A stretch of 64,000 nucleotides of DNA. Source: Didymella arachidicola. Its lineage: Eukaryota; Ascomycota; Dothideomycetes; Pleosporales; Didymellaceae. The notes under the pieces were generated by a model that worked only from the letters and a program-made list of their open reading frames with translations, searched no databases and was not told the origin of the DNA. Every line of letters starts with the position of its first letter. Within the stretch, counting starts at the first letter, position 1. The stretch lies in assembly GCA_016630955.3 (NCBI GenBank), contig CM049991.1:1612001-1676000 (forward strand), given 5' to 3'. Shown one piece after another: positions 21,520-30,000 of the stretch. A program made the translations under genes and the position numbers.

Positions 21520-23307
21520 GTGCACCCCACCACATCTCTAACAAGGATATCTCAACACAACACCAAGTAATCGCGATAAAAAGTAGATAGAATTAATCGC
21601 CTAACTGTGTTGTATTAGTTGTGCAGGTGCGTCTATTGTGCCCAGGGTTTCTGCAGGCAGTGCAGACCTGAACACACTGCCGAGCTGCACCAGCAACAAG
21701 TCTCTCTTCACGCTTCTCTGCAGCTGCCAATGCCAACGCCTCTCTCTGGGCTATTATATCATCAGCTTCCTCTTGTGAAAGGGTCCCTCCCTTCTGTATA
21801 CGCTTCCGTTTTCGGGATTTACGCTTAGTGGCGCTGGTAGCGATAGCTTCTTGGTGGAGCAGCTGAGCTGCCAAGAGGGTCCCGTTATGCAGCATCATCT
21901 CTGCCCCCTTCTGCATTTGCTGCACCATATTAATAAGCGCTGTAGGGGATGACCCAGCGTGGGTTCGAATACGGTTCTTGATTATTGTAGACTGTGCTTC
22001 TATTTCAAGCGCGTTGCTTGGGGTCCTGGGGTTCCAGGGGGTAGTAGGCAGGAGTGGTGAGGGTGTTCGAGGCTTGATTTCCAGCTTAGATACCACCACC
22101 CCTGGGTCCAGCGGCACCAGGCCAGTAGCACGGAACCCAGCTTTGATGTTGTCAGACGAGAAAACATCTTGGTACACTGCTGTAAACACTGCCAGGAATG
22201 CTAGCTTGTCTATATGGTTGATGTGGCTGTTCGCGAGAGCTCCTACCTCCTTCTTGTACGCACGCTTTAATGGTGAAAAGCACCCAACATCTAGGGGTTG
22301 AAGGATATGTGAGGCATGAGCAGGCATGCAGAGAGTGATGATGTTGTTATCCTTGCAGATATCCTGAAATCTGATTGAGTTGTGGGACTCATGGCCGTCA
22401 AGGATGAGTAGTCGGTAACCCCCAACTGTACGAGATGTGGTGTGCTCAATGAAGTGCTGCAGCCAAGCTACACCAACTTCATTAGTAGTCCAGCCATTAT
22501 CAGATACAGCTATCCTCCACTCTTTAGGATGGTTGTGATACCAGCTTTGGTTGTGGTTCTTCCCCTTGAAGATGAAGAAGGGGGGGACGAGCCAGCCAAC
22601 AGCATTGACAGCAGCGATCAGAGTTATCCACTCACGATCACCTGGCTGCCGGCCAATTGGGTTGATTCGAATCTCTGAAGCCGTGACCACCTTGACAGAC
22701 CCCCCTACACCAATCTGGAACCCAGTCTCGTCGAAGTTGTAGGTATCCTCATCAAGGATCCCATACTTAGCTTTCACATTAGCTACTAAGCCAAACCACG
22801 GCTTAATAACTGCTGGGTTGCTACACAGGATCCTCCGGTAGTCCCGCGGTCGGGTCAATTGAGATCTGATCTCTGGCCGGCGCGTGATGAGGCGTGGAAC
22901 CCAGCACCCACCGACAGCTCTGCCATGGCGTATTGCTAGCAGCTGGTCTGCCATACAGCGTACTTGGGTGAAGGTAGGGGCAAATCCTCGCAAAGATTGA
23001 TCCTTGATACGTCTAACAAGGCTGTCCTCCTCGCTCTTGGTAAGCTTTGATGATTTGGGGCGGGTATCGCGTCGTGCAGTCGTGTTCGTGCATCGTGTAC
23101 TGAGTGTACTTTGGGGCACTCCATACACAGCAGCAGCGCTCCTCTGGGTTAATGACGCGTCAGATTTCATTGCTGCAATAGCTAGAAGTATCCTATCTTC
23201 ATGGGGAAGCAAAATAATATCATCTGGTTGCAGCATTGTTGGTGGTTGGGAAGAATGATGGGGTCTTGGCAGAAGTGATCAGCTCGCTGATGTGATCAGC
23301 TCGCTGA
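21501..23307 (-). mobile_element. pogo-type DNA transposon C, intact
   Basis: About 1.8 kb bounded by TA (21499-21500 and 23308-23309) and a terminal inverted repeat TCAGCGAGCTGATCACTTC. The right end carries a second tandem copy of the terminal unit. Its transposase is open but only distantly related to A and B, and its repeats are unrelated, so it is a different family. Confidence 0.88.
21593..23236 (-). CDS. pogo-type transposase with C-terminal zinc knuckle (transposon C)
   Basis: Uninterrupted 547-aa protein. An N-terminal Psq-type HTH (AAVYGVPQSTLSTR, about 35-48) and a CENP-B-type HTH (about 63-125) precede the DDE_1 core with Asp169 (YNFDETGFQIG), Asp280 (LLILDGHESH) and Asp316 (LQPLDVGCF), a DD35D spacing. 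The C-terminus ends in a CCHC knuckle, CTACRNPGHNRRTC, absent from transposases A and B. It could bind nucleic acid. All catalytic residues are present. The ATG at 23236 lies about 70 bp inside the right repeat. Confidence 0.92.
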   Translation of the reverse strand: MLQPDDIILLPHEDRILLAIAAMKSDASLTQRSAAAVYGVPQSTLSTRCTNTTARRDTRPKSSKLTKSEEDSLVRRIKDQSLRGFAPTFTQVRCMADQLLAIRHGRAVGGCWVPRLITRRPEIRSQLTRPRDYRRILCSNPAVIKPWFGLVANVKAKYGILDEDTYNFDETGFQIGVGGSVKVVTASEIRINPIGRQPGDREWITLIAAVNAVGWLVPPFFIFKGKNHNQSWYHNHPKEWRIAVSDNGWTTNEVGVAWLQHFIEHTTSRTVGGYRLLILDGHESHNSIRFQDICKDNNIITLCMPAHASHILQPLDVGCFSPLKRAYKKEVGALANSHINHIDKLAFLAVFTAVYQDVFSSDNIKAGFRATGLVPLDPGVVVSKLEIKPRTPSPLLPTTPWNPRTPSNALEIEAQSTIIKNRIRTHAGSSPTALINMVQQMQKGAEMMLHNGTLLAAQLLHQEAIATSATKRKSRKRKRIQKGGTLSQEEADDIIAQREALALAAAEKREERLVAGAARQCVQVCTACRNPGHNRRTCTTNTTQLGD

Positions 23308-23309
23308 TA
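23272..23309 (-). repeat. right terminal inverted repeat of transposon C (tandemly doubled)
   Basis: Read on the minus strand, the unit TCAGCGAGCTGATCACA is followed directly by TCAGCGAGCTGATCACTTC. The left end has only one unit. The doubling places two copies of a probable transposase-binding site at one end. Confidence 0.85.
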
Positions 23310-23565
23310 GATTACGTTAATTGTAAAGAAACAGCAATAACCACATCGAAAATGAGTTCCAATGCAATACCTTGCACACCAAGAGCATCAGTCAGTGCGA
23401 AAAGCAATATGCCTGAAGGCCGTAGGTGACATATTGAGAATAACTTTCGCTTGTACTACAAAGTCGTCTAGATTCCCGCATTACGATATAGGCTAGTGAC
23501 CGTTTCAAAGAATCATCATGGGATCACAGGCTTCCATCCTAGCGTCTTTGCCCTCTGATTACTTT

Positions 23566-23573
23566 TATAAATA
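23566..23573 (+). promoter_or_regulatory. TATA box of an unidentified transcription unit
   Basis: TATAAATA is followed by a CA-rich leader (CAATAACA, AACAACCAAACAAACTAGC) ending at 23690, the standard layout of a well-expressed fungal gene. The first ATG downstream gives only a two-codon frame (ATGCACTAA). Confidence 0.5.
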
Positions 23574-23699
23574 CCCAGCTTGCCGACCAGCAAAGGGGAC
23601 GCAGACCCTGAGAGTTTTGCGTCATAGACGAATACAATAACATCTTGGTCTAACAACCAAACAAACTAGCAATATCATCTCCTTTAGTTTCATGCACTA

Positions 23700-23963
23700 A
23701 TGGAAGTAGCTTGCAAACCCTCGACTATGTTTCCAATCATAGAGTATCAAGGTTGTGACAATGTCACAAGGGCCGAAAGCCAGTTGCGTTTAATTACTTG
23801 GAGAGTATTCTTAAAATGCTCAATGGACCATAGGTATTATTGCTGTATAAAGGCCTTCGCGGTGTCGAGAGACTCAGATTTATGTCACACAAATGCGCCA
23901 GGAGAGCCTCAGTGGCTTCCTGCCCCGTCCGGTCATAGGTCAACTAAGACCTGCTCTTTGTAA
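23700..23963 (+). CDS. possible 87-aa ORF or gene remnant
   Basis: The second ATG after the TATA box and leader opens an 87-codon frame with seven cysteines but no signal peptide or recognisable domain. It overlaps the two-codon upstream frame at 23693-23701. The promoter looks much better than the coding frame. The region may be the start of a decayed secreted-protein gene or a non-coding transcript. Frame choice is uncertain. Confidence 0.25.
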   Translation: MEVACKPSTMFPIIEYQGCDNVTRAESQLRLITWRVFLKCSMDHRYYCCIKAFAVSRDSDLCHTNAPGEPQWLPAPSGHRSTKTCSL

Positions 23964-24519
23964 GTTCAAGCCTAACTGCGAGGCTGAAACGCATTATATG
24001 CAGGGGACAAGGTTGGAAAACCGGTGATATGGTTGGAGCGATATCGCACGATCCTAACGTTATCACGAATGGCCCGGAAATATCTGCAGTCAGTCCAGAA
24101 GCCTGGAGCCCGTGTGCCGTGCGCAACCAGATACGCTCACACATCGCAGGCTAAGTATCAGAAAGGAAGGTAGGTAGCCCGGAGCTGCAGCGTACTCCAT
24201 GTCGTGTTCTGTGTCCTCGGTCAAAGTACCTGCATGATAGCGGAGGCGAATGTGGACCGTAAATTAAGCCTATGCGCTCGGATCTACTAGGCCTAAAAGA
24301 GTAGGTGCGAGCACTCTTGCCCACGATAAGTCACAGCCAAGAGCTCGTCAAGCATGTCATTCCCACTAAAAGTATACGCTCAAGCTTCCATCCGAAAGCT
24401 TGGTTCATCTTAGACGGTGTGATTGCGGGGCGAATCCTGGTCGGCCGTTCCAACACCGATGCTAGCCATGGAGAGGTTAGAGGCGAAGACCAGCGTGACG
24501 GATCTCTGGTCGAGGAGAG

Positions 24520-24526
24520 ATAAATA
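24520..24526 (+). promoter_or_regulatory. TATA-like box of the sedolisin gene
   Basis: ATAAATA lies 67-73 bp before the ATG at 24593. Confidence 0.4.
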
Positions 24527-24592
24527 CAGGCCAAAGTCCTTCATAATTCGGCGTGCGTCTGTCAGACTTGAAAGTGACCTCTACCAACCGGC

Positions 24593-25272
24593 ATGCAGAT
24601 CAAATCCGCTTTCGTGGCTGCGGCCATCCTTGCCTTCTGTGATGCGCTTGCGACTCCCCTCAGCGCACGCTCGCCGTATGTCGTGAAGGAGACTCACTAC
24701 GTACCCAAGGAGTGGCAGAAGCAGACTCGCGCTCATGGTGGCGGGACTATCTCCCTCCAGATTGGTTTGAAGCAGGGCCGCTTCGAGGAACTAGACCGTC
24801 ACCTCTACGAGGGTAAGAAAGTTGCGATACCACGATGAGGGACAATCGCTGATTTGAAGCAGTCTCTGACCCTGATCACGCTCGCTATGGTCAGCATCTG
24901 ACCGCTGAGGAGGTGGACGAGCTCGTCAGGCCCACTTCTGAGACACACGATCTTGTGCATGACTGGCTCCAGGAGAACGGCATTGAGATCGAGAGCCTGA
25001 GTTACAGCACCGCCAAGGATTGGATCACCGTGCATTTGCCCATTGAGCAAGTTGAGAAGCTCATTGATACTGAGTACCACAACTATAAGCATCACGATGG
25101 CTCGGTTGTGGCTCGTGCCACCAGCTGGTCGCTGCCCCGTCACCTGCACAACCACATCGACACAATTCAGCCTACCACCTCGTTCTTCCGCGCAGAAAAG
25201 CATATCGCAACTTATTTTGCGGGTGGCGCTGAGATCCCTCAGGGCTACAAGGCTCCTTCTAACCAGACCATC
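24593..25272 (+). pseudogene. sedolisin (S53) protease, 5' part, split by a retrotransposon
   Basis: Exon 1 (24593-24812) encodes a signal peptide (MQIKSAFVAAAILAFCDALA) and the start of the propeptide. A 50-bp intron (GTAAGA..AAGCAG) leads to exon 2 from 24863. The Pro-kumamolisin activation domain is recognisable (SDPDHARYGQHLTAEEV, WLQENGIEIE). The frame reaches SNQTI at 25272, where the retrotransposon begins. The matching 3' part resumes after the duplicated target at 31303. Members of this family are secreted acid tripeptidyl- or endopeptidases used in external protein digestion. Without the catalytic domain this part cannot be active. Confidence 0.92.
25258..25272 (+). repeat. target-site duplication, left copy (15 bp)
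   Basis: TCTAACCAGACCATC, identical to 31303-31317, flanks the retrotransposon within the sedolisin coding sequence. Confidence 0.95.
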
Positions 25273-25417
25273 ACCGAACACCAATCTTTTGATTTCTGGG
25301 TTTCCTTCACAGAAGCCCCAAAAATCACAGCAAACGATCCGGCTCACTGCGGCCACTCTGGGAGTACCTCTAACGTCCGCCTAGGCCCCCTGCGCGACGC
25401 GCAAGGAGCTTAATAGG

Positions 25418-27079
25418 ATGGCAGAGTCTCCCTCTTCCCAGCACACAGGGTCCCCAGACTACGAGATCCCCCAGCAGTTGTATACACGCGCTCCAAGACG
25501 GCCCCAGGAGGACATGCAGCACCATGCGCCCCTTCTGAGCAGCCAGAACCCCGGTGGGGGCGCTCCCAAACCTCGAGTCTCTGATGCCGTCCAACGCCAC
25601 ATCGCTGAGACTCAGCAAATTACCCAGCTATGGAACACCATCACTACTGCCTTCGCAGCAGCCGTAGATCAACACGCACAGGGCTACACTAACCCGCAAG
25701 AAGCCAGGATCGCACAGGAGCTGCAGCAGAGGGTCGTTCACGCGCTGACCTCCCTCTCCCCAAGCAACTCTCCCCCTAGCTCTCGCTGGAGCAGTGACAC
25801 TAATCACAGCAACCCCGGGAGCCAAGAGTCAGGACGCCGCTCTTGGGCGGACGTAGCCAGAGACCCCCAAATCTCAGATAGGGGTGCCAACCGACCCCTG
25901 ATCCCTGCTAAACCCCGGCCTGGTCCGTCGGCTAAGCCCAAAGAAGACGATCGAATCTTCATAGCCATCTCCAACCCAACAATGCGACTGCAACAACCCT
26001 CACCATTTGCGGTAAGACAGGCAGTTTGCAAGAGCATAGGAGGAATCACCCTGAGGGACATACCTGCCGCATCACCAATCAAAACAGGCTGGGCGATCAC
26101 CCCAGCTAATAAGTCTATCCGGGACCAGCTTCTAACCCAAGAAAACCAGGAACTTCTAGCGAGAGCACTAGACGGAGACGCGGTAAGGGTCCCAGAACGC
26201 TGGATCAACTACGCAGTACAGGGAGTACCCAGTTCCCTTCGAACCCTCGACGGCACAGAACTACCCACGACTATCCAGCTAGTGGAGGAAGAGGTATGCT
26301 CGCAAACAGGCAGGCAGCCGGTCAGCTGCAGGGCCTCACGACATGGAGCCAACCACCGTGGCCTTACCACCTGGATCATCTCTTACAAGGAGCCAGTCCG
26401 CTCGTTCCGCCTTTTTGGTATCAGCGAGTACTCCAAGGTGATCAACAAGCACCCTACCATCCAGCGCCACAACCCAGGCTGCCAGGGCTACTGTAACGCT
26501 GCCCGATGCACCCAGGTAGCGCGCTGCGTGCACTGTGGAGACCGCACAGACAGACACCAAGGACCGTACGGGGACAACTGCGCCCACAAAGCCGTGTGCG
26601 CCAACTGCCACGGACCACACCCAGCTAGCCACGCCAACTGCCCTGCAGCCCCTCGCCGGGTCAACGGACACAGCATCAAGCCTACAAGAGCCGAGCTGAA
26701 GGCTATCCGACGCGCAGGCAAGATAGCACAGCAGCACCTCTACAGGACAGTCGAAGAGACCCTCAGACAGGCAACGCTTCAGCCTGAGACTACTCCTCTA
26801 GAGGCATCGGAGACAGCGCCTCCCCAGCCTCCCACCCAGAGGCAAGAAGGAGATAGCAGGGCTTCCGCATCACTTCCTACAACGACTAACTCCTATCCAT
26901 CCTCCTCTTCCACTGGCAGAGCAAAGAGACCAAGGCGGGCCGCCACAGGCCAGAGAAGCCTCAATGTAGGACAGCTGTCTGCCGGCAGCATCCGCCCACA
27001 ATCGACTATCCACACTGACCCGTCCACCTCGGAGAGGGAAGACACCAGCATGAGCGATGACCCGCCATCGTCATGCTAG
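25418..27079 (+). CDS. retrotransposon ORF1 (gag-like RNA-binding protein)
   Basis: 553-aa protein. The N-terminal third is rich in Gln, Pro and Ser (disordered). A central domain (about 175-330) may fold as an RRM-like module, by analogy with LINE ORF1 proteins. Residues about 350-410 hold a Cys/His-rich array (CNAARC, CVHCGDRTDRHQ, CANCHGPHPASHANC), the zinc-knuckle region that binds element RNA. The C-terminus is again low complexity. The ATG at 25418 follows two stops, TAATAG, that close the leader frame. Its stop overlaps the start of ORF2. Confidence 0.9.
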   Translation: MAESPSSQHTGSPDYEIPQQLYTRAPRRPQEDMQHHAPLLSSQNPGGGAPKPRVSDAVQRHIAETQQITQLWNTITTAFAAAVDQHAQGYTNPQEARIAQELQQRVVHALTSLSPSNSPPSSRWSSDTNHSNPGSQESGRRSWADVARDPQISDRGANRPLIPAKPRPGPSAKPKEDDRIFIAISNPTMRLQQPSPFAVRQAVCKSIGGITLRDIPAASPIKTGWAITPANKSIRDQLLTQENQELLARALDGDAVRVPERWINYAVQGVPSSLRTLDGTELPTTIQLVEEEVCSQTGRQPVSCRASRHGANHRGLTTWIISYKEPVRSFRLFGISEYSKVINKHPTIQRHNPGCQGYCNAARCTQVARCVHCGDRTDRHQGPYGDNCAHKAVCANCHGPHPASHANCPAAPRRVNGHSIKPTRAELKAIRRAGKIAQQHLYRTVEETLRQATLQPETTPLEASETAPPQPPTQRQEGDSRASASLPTTTNSYPSSSSTGRAKRPRRAATGQRSLNVGQLSAGSIRPQSTIHTDPSTSEREDTSMSDDPPSSC

Positions 27080-30000
27080 AACACCCCTACAACATACCAG
27101 CCCACAACAGGCGTCAACAGCACAGTCTACCAAGCAGACAACTCCGTGTATGCTGGGCCAACGTCGGCAGATGCTCGCCCTGGCACATCACAACACTAGA
27201 GCTGGCCTTCCAGAAGGGCATAGATGTTGTGTGTGTTCAAGAGCCCTTCGCATGTGCCAACTCGAGAACATCCACTCACCCTGGTTTCAAGCACCTAGCA
27301 CCTATCAGCACCTGGGACAGCCCCAACACACCAGGCTCAGTCCGCCCTAGAGTGATGACATACATCCGCAGAGGCCGCCACCTACGGTACCAGGCTAGAG
27401 AGAGTCTCAACCACCCAGACATGCTATGGGCGGTAGTAAATGGAGTCGCCATACTCAACTGCTACAGACAGCCACACACCCCAGACGTCATTCAATACGT
27501 CACACATCTGACACCCCCTCAGCTCTGCCTTGTCGGGGGCGACTTTAACGCCAGACACGAATCCTTTGAGCCTACCATCACTGCAGCCAACGGAGGAGTG
27601 GAGCTAGCTAGATGGGCTGCCAACGCGTCTATGGACTACATTGGTGTGCCAGGGCAGCCAACACACTGCGCTGGTCACGTTCTTGACCTCACCTTCTCTA
27701 ACATCCCGTTTGCCCAGTCTGCTGTCGATGCTAGCATGCACAGCGGCTCAGATCATGAGACGATAGTGACCTCTGTCCCCATCTCCACACCAGGCACTCC
27801 GCAACTAGAACAGTACCACTACAGAGTTCCAGAGGCGAGCCTAGCTAAGTTCGCTGGGCTGGTAGAAATGGGTGCCCAAAACATCGCAGACCCGCTTGCA
27901 ACACAGGATGCAGCACAGCTAGAAGAATGCGTCACGCTGCTCACAGAGGCTATACAGCACTCTGTACAGGCAGCAGGCAAGCTCAACCGCAAGGAAGGCC
28001 GCGCTGCACCATGGTGGACCGAGGAGTGCAAGACCGCCTACCAGGCCTACAAACGTGCTAGACAGCTCTGCTCTGGCAGTCTACCAGAGGAGAGACAGGC
28101 CTTCAAGACTACCGTCCGACAGGCCAAGAGGCAGTACTGGAGGCACGTCATCGATAACGCTAGAGACGACAAGGACCTGTTCAAGATCATTGCCTGGCAC
28201 AAGCTCACGCCAGAGAACCAGGACACTCCCCTCGAAGTGAACAACAGAACGATATCAGACCCCCTAGAGAAAGCAGAGGCACTTAGACAGGAAGTTCTCA
28301 ACCGCTACACAGCAGAAGATGACCTCGGACAGCGTCCAGACCAGGAGGCTGCAGCCACCCTCCCGTGGAGCACACACATCTCACTTGAGGAGTGTGAGCG
28401 AAACACGATAGGGGTGTCAAGCACATCACCAGGTACTGACCGCTCTACAGTGCGACTACTCCGCGCCTGCTGGACTCAGGTGGGGGAACTCGTACGAAGG
28501 ATCTTCCAGCGGTGTCTTGAACTCAACCACTTCCCGGCGCAATGGAAGCTTGCAGAGGTAGCCATGATACCGAAAGTGGGGAAAACAGACCGGACATCGC
28601 CCCGCTCCTGGAGACCGATAGCGCTTCTGTCTTGTATTGGAAAGGGACTCGAACGAACTGTGGCTAGACGTATTGCATGGACTGCCATGACACACAAGAT
28701 CCTCAGCCCCCAGCATGGCGGCGCGCTTCCAAAACGCTCTGCAGCAGACCTCACTGCAGCGTTCACCCACGACACTGAAGCAGCATGGGTGCTTGGAAAG
28801 CACGTCACTATGGTCACCCTAGATGTGCAAGGCGCGTTTGACGCTCTCCTGAAGAACCGCCTGTTGCATCGGATGGCCCAACAGGGCTGGCCACAAAGGA
28901 CGATCCTCTTTGTAGACTCATTCCTAACTGACCGGAGGGTGCAAGTCCGCCTTGGCCAGGTCACCACTCCTAGCTACGCAGTTGCCTGCGGCACACCCCA
29001 GGGGTCGCCTCTCTCACCCGTCCTGTACACACTGTACCTGGCAGAGCTACTATCCATGGACACTGAACGGAGGTTTGGGTACGCAGACGACATATGTCTA
29101 TACCAGGCCTCACACTCTATGGACGACAACGTCGAGCTCCTCGCAGAAGACCTAAGGGAGATCAGAGCATGGGGTGAGGCTAATAAGGTTACCTTTGCTC
29201 CAGAAAAGCAGGAAATGATCCACCTGACCAGACAGCGGAGCAGCTATGCGCCTCCCTGCGTCGTAGATGAACAGCTCACGATCTATCCAATCCTCCCGGG
29301 TGGAGAGCACAGTCAGCCAGCCCTGCGCTGGTTAGGCGTGTGGTTTGACCGCAGACTCACCTTCCGACGGCATGTAGCTACGCGCACGGCAAAAGCTGCC
29401 AAGGTAGCCTATCACATTCGCAGCCTAGCTAGGACTACCTATGGACCCCCAGCCAGCTCCCTCCGCAAGGCCACTGTTGCCTGTGTGTACCCATCACTCC
29501 TGTATGGAACTGAATGCTGGTACAGAGGCCGCACCAAAAAGCCACACACACTTAAACCAGGCAGGCCACAAGAGGTCAGCGCTTACATTGGGTGGCACAT
29601 AGCTGCCATAGACAAAACACTAGCCATAGCGGCAAGAGGCATCCTACCAGCGTGGAGAACAACCCCTATAGCTGCACTCTTCCGAGACGCCGGACTGCTA
29701 CCGGCAGCAGTGGCACTCGAGGAAGCCAGACTCAGATTTGCAACCCACCTGCGCACTACAGATGCAGACCACCCTCTCACTAGGCGCACAGCAGTACCTA
29801 TCGTAAACAGGGGCGTAAAAACCGGACAACCCCAGCGAGTCAAGACGAAAGTCCAACAGATGGCATCTCTTCTACCAGAGACCCCCAGGACTACACTCTC
29901 AGCCCCTCACTACTCGACTGGCTGCCGAACAGACCCGACGCTTAGCCTAGACAAGAAGACTGCAGCTAAGGCTTTTAAAGAATGGTGGGCCCAGCTCTCA

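Larger units (their letters stand above)
23316..24592. other. intergenic between transposons and sedolisin gene
   Basis: About 1.3 kb with a strong TATA box and one weak ORF (listed separately). The rest shows no gene. AT-rich stretches near 23330-23480 have no repeat structure that I can see. Confidence 0.45.
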
